DNA from: Chrysophaeum taylorii
Taxonomy: Eukaryota; Sar; Pelagophyceae; Pelagomonadales; Pelagomonadaceae
NCBI GenBank assembly: GCA_029834535.1
Contig: JAQMWT010000130.1
Location: 1 to 64,000, forward strand
Length of the DNA: 64,000 nucleotides
Reading direction: 5' to 3'
The first letter of the stretch is position 1; every line of letters begins with the position of its first letter. The position numbers were made by a program, and so were the translations under genes. Shown here in pieces: positions 23,330 through 34,435 of the stretch. The notes beneath the pieces were generated by a model that had not been told where the DNA came from, ran no database searches, and worked only from the letters and a program-made list of their open reading frames with translations.

Positions 23330-24640
23330 ACACTCGATCGCAGAACGCGGTGGACAGAGGAGCCAGTAGTTACTTCGCGCTATTGATGATGATCTCGTTC
23401 AACCAGGCTATCCAGCCAGGGTCGTCGCTGTTTGCAGACGCGAACTCGTCGGAGAAGCCATGGTCCGCCGACGCTCTCTCTAAGCATTATCTGGCGCAGT
23501 ACGGCGACATCATAAAACAACGTCTGCGTATGAGGCTCTTGTTTGGATGTGCTAAATCTGAGCCTCTTGGCACCGAGGTGCGGTGGGGAGCGATCGCAAT
23601 GCCTTCCCCGGCGAGAGCGAATTTTGAGCGAAGCCAGCGCTCACGCAGAAGAGCGCACGACAGTTGCGACGCCTTCCCTCGACGCGGCGGTTTGGCGGCT
23701 TCCCGGTCGCTCATAAGACGCCCAGCGCGTGGCCGAGCATACGATCATCGTAGAGCCGGAAGGGGTCGCGCGCGCGAAAGAACGTGGTTCTGCCAACCAA
23801 CGCTATCTCGTTGTCGCGCTTGATCGAGCGCTGGGAGCACGACCGACCGTTCCACCGACAAAGATGTCGCTCGTCGTTGCTTTGTTGAGGAAGCTCGCGG
23901 ACGCGGATAGTGTCAGTATCCGAAGTCTGCGGAGGTGTGGGAGCTGTTCGCGTCTTTGGTGCTCAACAATGGGCTTGCAGGATGTGATCAGCAGATGAGC
24001 TAGTCGCTACGCCGAAGAACACGAACTGGCCAAGTTCCGGGCGATGACATCAGACAAATACCGGAAGTCCAGCGTCGGCGACGATGGAGTTCGCTGCTGC
24101 CTCGATATCACGACAAAAATGTATGCAAACTCGATAGACTCAACTGCGACCACGCTGCTTGAGGACTGCGCACACATCATCACCGAAGCTCGCGAAAAGT
24201 TTGAGTGAAGCATACCAAGGTGCCGCTTCGCTCTCGCCTCGGGCCCAAATTTGTTTGTCGCTCGAGGCCCTCACGATCATCAAATCAAATCAAATCAAAC
24301 CAAACCAAACAACAACAACTCCATGCGGAAGAAACTCGACGACGGCGGCGGCATCCAGCTTTGGACGCAAGTTCGTGAATTAAAGCGACGCCCAACACCA
24401 CTGGTCAATACGCGAAGATAATCCCCGAGTTCGACAAAGAGGTATATGATGAAGGAGAGTCGTTTGCCGAATGAGATATATCTGATCGCCTGTCCTCCTC
24501 GCACCACCTCTTGACGTTGTCTTGGTCTGCCCTCGATGATGCCCCCCCCCTTCGTTTCGCCGCCTCTTCCCTATCTCTGCTTTCTGCGAGTATTAATTAA
24601 CTCGCGGCTTCTGGCTTGAACGTCTGTGCTCGTCGGCCGC
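23330..24640 (+). pseudogene. Decayed gene 'Y', copy B
   Basis: The plus-strand counterpart of 7160-9175. An open stretch at about 23340-23640 reads SSYFALLMMISFNQAIQPG and YLAQYGDIIKQRLRMRLLFG. GVARAKER and VALDRALG (about 23765-23830) match copy A. KMSLVVALLRKLADADS, then LVLNNGLAGCDQQM (different frame) and ITTKMYANSIDSTATTLLEDC follow. From 24010 it aligns with 14455-14960. The predicted protein is helical and has no domain I know. Frame changes suggest a pseudogene. It is divergent to X copy B with about 150 bp between them, the same layout as copy A. Confidence 0.35.
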
Positions 24641-25439
24641 TCTCTCTTTGGTTAACCCATATCGTCGCTCGCCTCCTTTCCCTGTTCGTCACCGCCTATT
24701 ACCTGCCCATGCCACAACCTCGAGCCGCGAGACCCATGCCGCTCTCGAGAGCCTCTCCCGGCCCTTTCTCCTGGCTCTCCCTAGCAGCTTGAGTTTGCGC
24801 TGTCTGTGCGCGCGCTCGGGAGGATCCCTGGCGCCAGCGAGCTGGGGATGCGGCCCTGCTCTTGCACCTCGTGCTTGTCGAGGAGGATGACTGTGACGCG
24901 CCATTCCAGCGAAAGAGCTTCCGTGCCGAGCACCAGTCGCCGAGAAAAAAGAGAAGCCGCCGAGAACGGTCACGACACCTCTGTCTCCTCAACGACGGCG
25001 CCGCCGCCGAAAGCCCCACCGTCTACGACCACTTCTTCTCCTGCGCGACGGCGACGACGGCGCGGCCCGTCTTTCTAATTCGTTTGGGCTTTGATGATTG
25101 GATCGGGATCGGGACTCGGAAAGACCCCATATACTTGGGGATCTATCTCGCAGGTCCACTGGCGGAGGGGTGGGGCTTTTGTAAAGGAGACGAGGAAACA
25201 ACGAAGATCCGCGCGCTCCACACTCTTGCTTCTTCTTCTGGGATCACCACTCCGACTATCGCACCCCGTCGAGAAGGAGCCCTCCGCCTCCAGATTGCAA
25301 AAATTCATTTAAATATGATTACACACCTTTTCTTCTTCTTCGTTCAGCGGCAGGGAGTTCTCCCGACTCCTCTTTGATGCGGGACATCCCAAGGAGGAGG
25401 AGGAGGAGATCAAGGGCCTTATTTTTTGTGCTGTAGATC
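24641..25439. other. No recognisable gene
   Basis: Short arginine/serine-rich open frames only. GGAGGAGGAGGAGATCAAGG at about 25393-25412 resembles the stretch at about 20279-20298 and reads KALDLLLL on the minus strand, hinting at a duplicated fragment of the 19669-21190 sequence. Confidence 0.35.
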
Positions 25440-28180
25440 GATCGATCGCGCGACTGCAGATATTACTCGAACTCTTTTTGGTGCATGCACATCGTCCACC
25501 TGATTTTTGGCGTTGGGCAACGGCTGATTTCATCTCCGACGAGCGGATACCCAACGCATCCAACCCTTGTTACCTGACCCCATATGAAATGTTTACGCGA
25601 AAAAAAACCTTGCGTCGATTTTCTTCTTCGTGTCGTGTGTGGGGCTTCCGCGCTGCTATTCTTGTTTTGGCGACAAAATGGACTACCAAAGCTATAACAG
25701 GTATCTTCATTGGGTATCCCTCTGCTGGTCCCGGTTATCGCATCATTCTTCAACGCCCCACCGGTCCAGTCATTCACACTTCCATTGATGTTTCTTTCGA
25801 CGACGAGAGCGCTGCTTCGCGTAAGACTTCCCTGTCATCCCAACCCCTTCCTTCTCCCCTTGTGGTGGATTCTCGATTCCCCGATTTGTTCTACTACGAC
25901 CCTCGTCTGTCTGTCTTCCGCTGTTGCTCCCTTGTCCCCTGGTTTTTGATGCTCAGGAGCCGGCCTTTATATCGGAACTGATCACCCCAGAAACAATACC
26001 AAAACCCTCAATTCCGATGAACCCACTACCATCAGCAGCGAAAAGTGCACAGCCACGTCGAGCCAAACAGAGCCGACCGCGCAACGTCGACAAAAGCGCA
26101 CATTACTCTGAAACCGCCACAACACTCGTTGAAACCATCAATCCTGGCGTTTTTGCCACAACGCAATAATGTCGATTCTGTGTCATCTTGTCATTCCCTG
26201 TATGTTAGTTTATTATGTCTTCCTTCCCCTCTGTCTCGCCCACACCCTTGTTGATCCCCAATATGTCGAAGCCCATCGGGTCCTCTACTCTGCTTCCGAA
26301 GAAACCTCTCAATATTCCTACGTTGATGATGACGGCGCCATCACTTCCACACTTTACGCAAAGCTTTAGCTCATACCTGAACGTCCCGGCTGGTTACAAG
26401 CCATTGCCAAAGAGTATCACTCCCTCGGTCAGCTCGGTTGCTGGGATGTTGTTCGCGTTCCTTCTACTTTTTTCTGGCAACAACATCTGCACTTTTTTGA
26501 AGTGAGTCCTCCTCCTCCTCCGCAAGAAGTATGAATCTGGTCGGTACAAATCGTATAAAGCTCGTCTCGTTCGTTGTCCGCGGTTATACCCAGGTTCGCG
26601 GCATCGACTACCACGATACATACTCTCCTGTCGCCAACATAGTCACTATACGCTTCTTTCTCGCTTGCCGTTCATGACTGGGAATTGCACAAGGTTGGAT
26701 GTTGCAGAAGATATCTATGGCTGGCCACCCGAAGCCTATGCTCGAAGCCAACCCAAAGATGGCTCCAAAATCATTTACGAACTACGTCGCTCTAGTTACT
26801 ACGGCCGCAAACAAGCTTGTCGAAACTGGTGGCTTTACTACTTAGAACGCTTCCTTGTCAATGATTGTGGCTTTGTCCGCGCGGATCTGGCGACACTTGC
26901 AGCTCCAAACTCATGCTTAATTCCACTGTCGTTCTGCGCCTTGTTCTCGTCGTTGATGAAATCCTCGTGGCTCACCCCCGACGTTGCTGCATTGGCCATT
27001 ACCAAGCTTTAAATGCTGCGTTTCAAAGCCTTCACCGATGTCAACGAACTCGATCTCCAAACTTACGTTGGTCTTCGCATCGCGCGTGATCGCGCACGTC
27101 GCACGATCGCTATCGACCAATCCCGCGCTATCCGCGAACTTCTCACGGAACATCGCTTCATCAACAGTAAACCCGAATAATAATAGACTCCCGCTCCAAA
27201 AGGTCTTCGTCTTTCTGCGGCTGACTGTCCTGCAGACGGTTCCCCCGATCAACTTTATATGGCTCGCATCCCTTTTCGTCGTATTGTTGGTTGGTTGTGT
27301 CTTGTTTATTATTTCTGTTATGACACGCGCCGACATCACTTGGAATCTTAAGCACTCAGTGTGCGCGTTTTTACGGACAATCCCGGTAAGCCACACTGGC
27401 ACGCCTCGAGCCGCACGCTCCGCTACCTCAATGGTACTCAAGATCTTGCCCTCGTTTTTGGTCGCGATTCTAACCTTCGTCTCTGTGGTTATTCCGACTC
27501 CAGCTGGGCCGACAACCCTGATGATCGTCATTCTACATCTGGCTACTGTTTTCTGCTTGGTTATAACTCCATGATCTGTTATTGCTCACGCTCCCAGTAT
27601 CTGCTCGCGCCTTCATCTTTTTTTTGAAGCCGAGTTGCTCGCTCTTTACGCAAAAAACACTGCTGAACTTTCCTGGCTTCTCGAACTTTTTCACGACTTT
27701 GATCTCCCTCGTCACACTGTTCCTAAGTATGTCGATAACCGCATCACCGTGACACCCAAGTCCAGCTTCTCCAATGCATGACTCGACGTACCCGTCACGT
27801 TGACATTCGCTTTTATTAGCACGTCAGAATATCACCGCAATAAATAAATCATTGACCTCCAACACATTCCCCGTTTCTTGACAATCTTAGCGATGTCTTC
27901 ACCCGCGGTAAGTACGGAAGCCCACCCCTTCCCTTCGGCTTCGTGGTCGCTATCTCGCGTCCTGATTTCCCATCTCCAATCCTTTTATGCCACAATATTT
28001 CATGATATTTATTTATTGCCTCTCCCGACATCTTCTTTTTACCTCTCTTGACGTCACCTCACCCCTTTTTCCTTTTCTTTCTTTTCCAGCAGGAAGCTAT
28101 GGCAAGTGTTACCCCTGCACCACGTATCTTCCTTCCCCTTATCTCTAGTCTAACGCTCCATTCCAGTTGTGTGTGTCACA
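25440..28180 (+). mobile_element. Ty1/Copia LTR retrotransposon remnant (broken)
   Basis: The fossil starts in the end of the integrase and linker region: at 25480-25780 the translation reads CYLTPYEMF, ITGIFIGYPSAGPGYRI and IHTSIDVSFDDES, the usual Copia wording after the integrase core. Reverse transcriptase follows (26290-27060) and RNase H (27060-27900), with RDSNLRLCGYSDSSWADNPDD near 27460-27530. It ends in an LTR-like block at 28091-28180. It has no recognisable 5' LTR here and carries many breaks. It is close in sequence to the elements at 1-2049 and 57262-58082. Confidence 0.9.
28091..28180 (+). repeat. Copia LTR-like 3' end
   Basis: Shares AGGAAGCTATG, ACCCCTGCACCACGTA, CTAGTCTAACG and CATTCCAGTTGT with 1952-2049, ending at GTCACA. 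The first bases of the LTR are altered, so the left end is uncertain. Confidence 0.65.
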
Positions 28181-28769
28181 CACGGAGTGTTTGCCGATCT
28201 CATTATTACTTGATCCTTGTTTTTCATCAGTCGGACGTCGGCGTCGTCGTCTTGGTCGGCAGGGGTGGGGTTGTCCTGGACGTCGTTGTCTTGGTCGGCA
28301 GTGGCGCGGTTGTCCTCGCCGGCAACGCAATGCAGAAAGGAAGTTGCATATCTCGGCCGGCGACGGTGCAATTGTTGATGAGTCGGAGGTTGATGTACGC
28401 GAAGAGAAGCATGTGCACCGCGTAGGTATGTATGAGCTTGGTGTGGACGACCTTGTGGGCTTTGTACAGGCGCGCTCGACAGACTTGACGGCGAGCACGT
28501 CGATGGGAGCGATCCTGGGAAAAACTGGTGACGTGCCATTTAGCGTTTAGGGGATGATGTCATTATCTTCTTCTGCTTCCAGATGATGTCCGAATCGACA
28601 ACGGTGATGCATCGACAACGCGAGCATGTTCTGCGCTCTTGCCCTTGTTCGCGACGTCGACGATTAAAAAAACCCACTGCTTAGGTGGTCTCTCGCCACC
28701 CCAACGACGTCACCCAGCAAGAATTATAACGACAAGTTCTTTTCTTAAAACTCCTTGCTGTCCCTCGTG
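28181..28769. other. No recognisable gene
   Basis: Overlapping open frames on both strands at 28145-28550, among them a short valine/glycine-rich repeat (VVVLVG...) caused by repeated GGTCGGCAG/GTCGTTGTC words. No motif supports a gene. Confidence 0.35.
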
Positions 28770-28915
<146 letters not shown>

Positions 28916-29294
28916 CCCCCTTCATAGCATTTTCAAAAAGCCTCCAGCACCTACCCCTTCCAAAACGGAAAGTCCCCTTATTAGAACCGCTCCCCGCGAT
29001 TTTTATGTCGTTGGCACCCGAGGAGTGGGCGAGTCCCGTTTTGCCGAAACCAAATTGGGCCACCCACCTAGCGTGATCGACTCGGGACATATATGTGTGG
29101 GCACATCCTGATGTTGTCGCACGCGCAGTTGGTCGGGAAAAAACACGTGGTCCAACCCCAACTCCCCAGTAGTTTGCCACCAACTACACGACCATCCCGG
29201 CCCTGTCGATCATAGCATAGCCGCCGCCGCGTCTCATTGCCAAAGGAGGGTTTATCTCGCCCCTTGGTAATAAGTATGGTGACACGAATAATCA

Positions 29295-30530
29295 CTAGCG
29301 CGCTGTAGCACGCGGACGGAGGCGCAGGGGTCGGAAGAAGAAGAAGAAGAAGAAGAAGAAGAAGAAAGCGAGGAGGAGGAGAAAAAACATTAAAATTGCG
29401 CCGCTATTCATAAAATAAAAGATACCAGCAGTTGTCAAAAAGAAAAAGTAACGCCGCCGTCTCCGGTCGAGGAAGAGGCAGTCTTCACTACTATAATTGC
29501 GAAGGTGCTCGACCGTCGCTTCGAGCTTCTTCGCTGCCGGTATCCTTCGTATGTGCGCGTGATATGCAAAAGTATTGCCACATTTGACCCCCGGACGATG
29601 GCGGTAACAGAATTTGTAGTTGCAATTTGAGACGAAGAAGTCGGCCTCGGAGATGAGGAAGAGATCTAACAGAGCCTTCACGAACCCTCCCGTGGCGTTC
29701 GTTCTCCCGGTGTGAAACGGACGCCCGGGCGTGGTGACAACCTCAAAATTCCCCCCCCCCCCAAACCACGCGGAGGAATCGAGAAGGTGGTCGGCGCCCA
29801 CAAACACGATACCCTTTCGTTCCGAGCAGCTTTGGAGCTGGTGTTGGATGACGTCCCTTACTATTTCCGGAACGAAACACCCGCTTCGCTGACCCAACGA
29901 AAGTTCCAAACCGCGGCGGTGGTGCCCATAGTACTTTGCCATTTCGGCGTCGCTCGTCCTCAAATGCAGCGAAAGCACGAAGTCGGCATCGCGAAATTTT
30001 TTTAAGTAAGGTCTCATAGCTGTTCTCGTCTGTCTTCCGGGTAAGATGTAACCGCTCGCGAGACAGCCCAACAACTCGTCGAACGGCACGTCGACGCCAC
30101 GACGCAGCGCGAGCGACATGGGCACCGTACTCTCGGGCACCCAGTTCCCCTTCCCTGGCGCAGCGACGACAGCATCGGTTGCCGCCAAACAAGCTTCAAA
30201 ATCGGTTTCGTTGCATTTCAACGTAGCCTCGGGACACTCGTGGGTGCTACCCCACATCAAAGCGAACGGCGGCTTCTCGAGGAACCGGAGAATGCCATCG
30301 TCATTCCCGACGCAGATCGGACGCCGCAACGCCATCCCCATCAGCATCGAGTGCAGCAGAATGTTTAGTTTATTCCCGAGGCCGCCACCGCCGAGGCGAC
30401 GCATGTCGACCGCGACCATCTTCTTCGTCTTCCGGACCGCGGATATGTACTCTTTAATCGCGACGCCCGCGCGACTCCTCTCGCACGCCGCGCGCTGCGC
30501 ATTCTCCACGCGAAACAAGTCCACGACCAT
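29295..30530 (-). CDS. Fucosyltransferase-superfamily glycosyltransferase
   Basis: An intact 411-codon frame. Residues 47-54 form a glycine-rich loop (GGGGLGNK) followed by a helix, as at the start of the GT-B fucosyltransferases that read G-LGN-L. Residues 187-194 read SLHLRTSD, fitting the HxRxxD-type nucleotide-sugar motif. Residues 243-248 are FVGADH, and 290-302 read LFLISEADFFVSN, matching the third conserved motif of the alpha-1,2/1,6/O-fucosyltransferase superfamily. Likely role: transfer of fucose or a related sugar from a GDP-sugar in the secretory pathway. Oddly, no N-terminal signal anchor is seen; instead the C-terminus has a hydrophobic stretch (about 361-399) whose last part is a run of 11 Phe coded by a GAA/TTC microsatellite. 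A missing upstream exon is possible. The exact acceptor is unknown. Confidence 0.75.
   Translation of the reverse strand: MVVDLFRVENAQRAACERSRAGVAIKEYISAVRKTKKMVAVDMRRLGGGGLGNKLNILLHSMLMGMALRRPICVGNDDGILRFLEKPPFALMWGSTHECPEATLKCNETDFEACLAATDAVVAAPGKGNWVPESTVPMSLALRRGVDVPFDELLGCLASGYILPGRQTRTAMRPYLKKFRDADFVLSLHLRTSDAEMAKYYGHHRRGLELSLGQRSGCFVPEIVRDVIQHQLQSCSERKGIVFVGADHLLDSSAWFGGGGNFEVVTTPGRPFHTGRTNATGGFVKALLDLFLISEADFFVSNCNYKFCYRHRPGVKCGNTFAYHAHIRRIPAAKKLEATVEHLRNYSSEDCLFLDRRRRRYFFFLTTAGIFYFMNSGAILMFFLLLLAFFFFFFFFFFFRPLRLRPRATAR
29334..29367. repeat. (GAA)n microsatellite inside the CDS end
   Basis: About eleven GAA triplets on the plus strand. Read on the minus strand they encode the poly-phenylalanine tail of the glycosyltransferase frame. 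Confidence 0.95.
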
Positions 30531-30944
30531 TTTCTAGACGATCTTTTTTTGGATAAAGCCTTCTGGGGTAAGCCTTCCATTGTGGGGAGGAAACTGCCGG
30601 CCCATGATTGATTTGATTGATTAATTAATTAATTAATCCGAAGAAGGTCCGCCGCTTCGAAAACAATCTGGCGTCAGCGCGATGGGCTGCGGCCTTCCCT
30701 GCCGCCCGGCATTCGAAAAAAAGTCCAGGTGTGTACGCACAGAACAGCCGCATCCAAAAAGGCTGCTTTTCTACAGACTAATAATGGAATGAGGCTAAAG
30801 CAGCAGCACAAGGGTTTTGCTCTACCCGAAGGGCAAGCTCTACGAGAAGATCGAGACCGCCTCCCCAAGCTTCAAACTTGGGATTTATCGGCTCGCTTCA
30901 TCGTCCCTGACCGAGGTGAGGCGAAGAAGTAAGTGCTATGAAGA
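30531..30944. other. Intergenic; AT-rich TTAA run
   Basis: Lies between the glycosyltransferase start and the Copia target duplication. Contains an ATTAATTAATTAATT run at about 30622-30636 and a minus-strand frame with no recognised motif. Probably 5' flank of the glycosyltransferase. Confidence 0.4.
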
Positions 30945-30949
30945 AGTAG
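30945..30949. repeat. Target-site duplication AGTAG (left)
   Basis: AGTAG directly abuts the left LTR and is repeated directly after the right LTR at 33943-33947. Confidence 0.85.
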
Positions 30950-31024
30950 TGTGAGAACTGAAGTGGGGATGTGAGAACTATAATGGGGACGTGGTGCAGG
31001 GGTAAATGTCATAGCTTCCTCACA
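30950..31024 (-). repeat. Copia 3' LTR, 75 bp
   Basis: Ends are TGTGAG and CTCACA on the plus strand, forming a 6-bp terminal inverted repeat. It contains an internal near-duplication of GTGAGAACT...ATGGGGA. Confidence 0.85.
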
Positions 31025-31118
31025 CAGGTGCTGGAAAAGAAAGAAAAGGAAAAAGGGGTAATTGAGGTCCTCACACAGGTGCTGGAAAAGAAAGAAAAGG
31101 AAAAAGGGGTAAGTGAGA
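31017..31118 (-). repeat. 51-bp tandem duplication at the 3' LTR border
   Basis: TCCTCACACAGGTGCTGG begins at 31017 and again at 31068, each followed by the same AAGAAAGAAAAGGAAAAAGG tract and GGGTAA. The duplicated unit takes in the LTR edge and the tract next to it. Confidence 0.85.
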
Positions 31119-32404
31119 CAGACGCTCACAGAGGAGAAGCTTGAAGGAAGACGTCAAGAGCGGCAGTGTGGCAGAAAGAGACAGGAGATATCAGGGTGAA
31201 GTCAGTCACGAGGTGAGGTAACGAGCACCAAGCCGGAGGAAGGGAGGAGCTTCCGTACTACGGGTGAAGATATCGCTAAGGTTGTCAAGGCGGGGATTGT
31301 GTTGGAGATCAATGATGTGGTTGCGATGATATTCAGCGGTGCTGTAAAAGCGAATGGCAATATGGCGGGTGCGCCGCATGAGACATTGGAGACGGACTTG
31401 GGTGACGGTGGTGGTGTTATCGACATACATTGGGACCGTGTGACGAGGGAGATCAAAGGCATCAAAAAGTTTGAGAAGCCAAGAGAGCTCAGCAGTAGCG
31501 GCGTAAAGAGCGAGCAATTGAGCTTCAAAAGAGCTATGACACAGAATCGAAGGGAATGACAAGATGACACAGAATCGACAGTGCGTGGCAAAACGCCAGT
31601 ATTGTGGGTTTGAGTTGGTTCTCCATTTGTTTCTGAATAGTGTACGCTTTTTGTCGACTTTGCGCGGTCGGCTCCGTTTGGCTCGACTTTGTTTTGCATG
31701 CTTTTTGTTTTGTCGGCTCTGGTTGGCTCGACTTTGTTGTGCTCTTTTTGTTGTTTTCTCTCTTCGGTTCGTCGGAGTTCATGAGCTCGTAGAATGGTCG
31801 GTTCACGTGATGGGGTGATCAGTCCCAGTGAAACCGGCGCATTCTCATCAAACACAGGGGACAAGGGGGCAACAGCGGAAGAACAGGTGACAATCGGGCA
31901 ACAGCAGGAACAGGTGACAACGGGGCAACAGTAGACGAGAGCTGGGAAGCGTGATTCGAGTCAGAACAACGTTGAAGTTCCTTCGGTGGTTGACATTGCA
32001 GGAAATCTGATAAGCGAAACTGTCAGCAAAATCGAGGTCTGAAGAACAATAGCGACAAATGGTGCCTGGGAAGACTTGCGTTAAGCGATTGTTGCCACTG
32101 AGGATCGCAGCGGGGCAAAGATAGCGGAAACACAGGCTGGTATATATGATGGCAGTGTACCAGACGTCTGATGAGAACGTGGCCTTTGGGCAGATATGTT
32201 GCATGGTGCACGGTGACCAGGTTATGACGATGGTCGGAGTCGACAGAAGCAAAAACAGGCGTAGACAGGTTTGATGCGAACGTTGGGTGTTGGGTTGTTG
32301 TGGTGCGAGCAAGTTGCAATGGGCACGACCGCGTCCTGTACGCGAAAATGGAAGACTTCGGACGCGCCAGCGGTGTAAGGAACGAACACGGGTAGACCAG
32401 GCTG

Positions 32405-32635
32405 CACAACGGGGAGTGGATCAACGAATAGCAGAAAATGTAGAACGGGGAGTGGATCAACGAATAGCTGAAAATGCACAACGGGGAGTGGAGCAACGAA
32501 TAGGCGAAATACAGAACGAGGAGGGGAGCAACGACGAGGTGAAAAGACAGCGAGGAGGGGAGCAACGACGAGGGGAAAATACAGAACGAGGAGAGGAGCA
32601 ACGAATAGCGGAAAATACAGAACGAAGGGCGCCTG
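32405..32635. repeat. Minisatellite, 35-36-bp units, about 6 copies
   Basis: ACGGGGAGTGG or ACGAGGAG words start at about 32409, 32445, 32481 and 32516 and continue to about 32630. The 36-bp spacing equals 12 codons. It sits inside the Copia element at 30950-33942. Confidence 0.85.
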
Positions 32636-33867
32636 TGCAATGGGAGCTAAAAACCAAAACGAGGGGCTTCCACAAAAACACTTTTCCTTCACAAAAACGA
32701 GGGGCTTCCGTGGGATGGGGTTGTTGATGTGCTTGCGTCAGAAAATCGGCGGTACACACGCTGACTTGGAATTATCTTGATTGGCAGAAAGGTGCAAAGA
32801 TGTGTAATAGGTGGTGGTATTGAGAAAAGCGGCGGAAGAAAAGCGGCGGAGTGGAACCAGAATCAGTCAAGGTTGGAGTAGGCATAGGAGCAGAAAAGGT
32901 AGTGTTACTGGTGTTGGTGTTGGTGGGTTGGTGTTGTTGGGTGTTGTTGGAGTCATTGGGAGTGTTGCGCTGTTGAGAAGAACGGCGATGGTGGGCAGGG
33001 CGTTGTCGTGGAATAGCTAGGAACTTTGAAACTTGCGGCAGTCCCCCTTAAAGTGATCCTTGTAGCCGCCAAAAGGACATTGGGTAGTGCGTCGGAATCG
33101 AGTAGAGCCAGGTTGGTGGGAAAGGGGAGCGTATAGGGTTGGTCAGTTGGAAGAGTCTGAAGTCGGGGTTGTGGCTGACGACACGGCGGATAGCGCGGCG
33201 GAAGTGGTTGTGCATGCCATCTAAATTGATTGTTGTTGAACTTCTCAAGGGTACAACCACATTCATCGGTACGAAACGCGAGACGATAAAGCAAAGCCAG
33301 TAAGTCTTGAAGCACGATGCACGTAGTCAAATGCGAGGACACACTCGAGGGTACGTCGGATCAGGTACAATAACGAGCAACTTGAACTCCGATGATGAAC
33401 TTGTTGAGGAAGTTCGCTACGCGATCCCCACGGCCCATGTAGACATCGGGGTAATGCGCTTGTAAAGTCGCGTGAAGTTCATGTCGCGGTTTTCATGGAT
33501 ATCAACGTTGTTGCTTGATGCGAAATTCTTCTTCAGAGCAGCGAGATGCTGAGAAAATCTGCTTCAGAGCAGCGAGATGCTGAGATGCTAGTCCACGTAT
33601 CGTTGGTCAAGATAATGTGATCGCCGGTAGAGATGATCATGTTCGCAAGACGACGTGGCCATTGGCGGGAAAACAATGTCGCTCACCGCTGAGGGCATCA
33701 AGGTTTTGCGAAAGCTTGCTATCTTTAATTTCGATCGAGGACATGGTAGACGAAACGAACCGAACACGTAGCAATGAACTGAAGCCGAGGAGGAGTCGCC
33801 ACGAAGTCAAGCACAGGCTGGGCCCATAACCCAGAGGTCGTTCGATCGGAACGAGCACCTGGTACCA

Positions 33868-33942
33868 TGTGAGAACTGAAATGGGGATGTGAGAACTATA
33901 ATGGGGACGTGGTGCAGGGGTAAGTGTCATAGCTTCCTCACA
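33868..33942 (-). repeat. Copia 5' LTR, 75 bp
   Basis: Nearly identical to 30950-31024 (about 2 differences), with the same TGTGAG...CTCACA ends. Confidence 0.85.
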
Positions 33943-33947
33943 AGTAG
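33943..33947. repeat. Target-site duplication AGTAG (right)
   Basis: Direct repeat of 30945-30949. Confidence 0.85.
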
Positions 33948-34082
33948 TGTAACTGTATCAAACCTTTTTTTTTTTTGTATCATCATCGAAGTAATAAGAC
34001 TTATTAGTTTTTTCGAATCATCAGACAATAATATATTTGAATCAAACATTCCCGCAGGGAGGACATCTAATAATAATAATAA

Positions 34083-34435
34083 CAAGTGCAGGCCAGTAAG
34101 TTCACCTAGTCCAAATCTCTAACCCCAGTAAGTTCACCTGGTCCCAGTAAGTTCACCTGGTCAGTAAATTCACCTAGTCCAAATCTCTAACCCCAGTAAG
34201 TTCGGCGTAAACCCACTCGTGCTCACACCACTCTCCTTCGAGCTCGTCGCTCTCACCCCCGCCAATCTAAGCTGCTTTGATCCGCACACGCCGCTAAGCT
34301 TTGAGTTTACTCTAAAAGCCTCAGTAAGCTCGCACTTGGTCTCAGTAAGTTCACCTGGTCACTAAGTTCGCCTAGTCCCAATCTCTAGCCCCAGTAAGTT
34401 CACCTGGTCCCGGTAAGTTCACCTACAGTACGCGT
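34083..34435 (-). repeat. Subterminal array of about 19-bp units in Helitron copy 1
   Basis: CCAGTAAGTTCACCTGGTC-like units recur about ten times, separated by CCAAATCTCTAACC spacers and one longer spacer. On the helicase strand the unit reads GACCAGGTGAACTTACTGG. The same array ends the other two copies. Confidence 0.85.

Larger units (their letters stand above)
30950..33942 (-). mobile_element. Structurally complete Copia element with 75-bp LTRs (broken)
   Basis: A 2,993-bp element bounded by two 75-bp LTRs and a 5-bp AGTAG target duplication, with coding sense on the minus strand. Just inside the right (5') LTR, 33852-33867 reads TGGTACCAGGTGCTCG on the minus strand, a plausible tRNA primer-binding site starting TGG. 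A 14-residue zinc-knuckle-like block with Copia gag spacing lies at 33038-33079. Integrase-linker sequence related to the copy at 25440 lies near 31560-31870, and RNase H (ATAELSWLLKLFDAFDLPRH and onward) at 31206-31540. It is shorter than a full Copia element and carries many breaks, so it could not act alone. The two LTRs differ at only about 2 of 75 positions, so the insertion is fairly young relative to the decay of its neighbours. Confidence 0.88.

Noticed and set aside
22720-23823. 367-codon plus-strand open frame
   Set aside because: It runs antisense through block X copy B and then into Y; the protein-like segments that match the other copy are in different frames.
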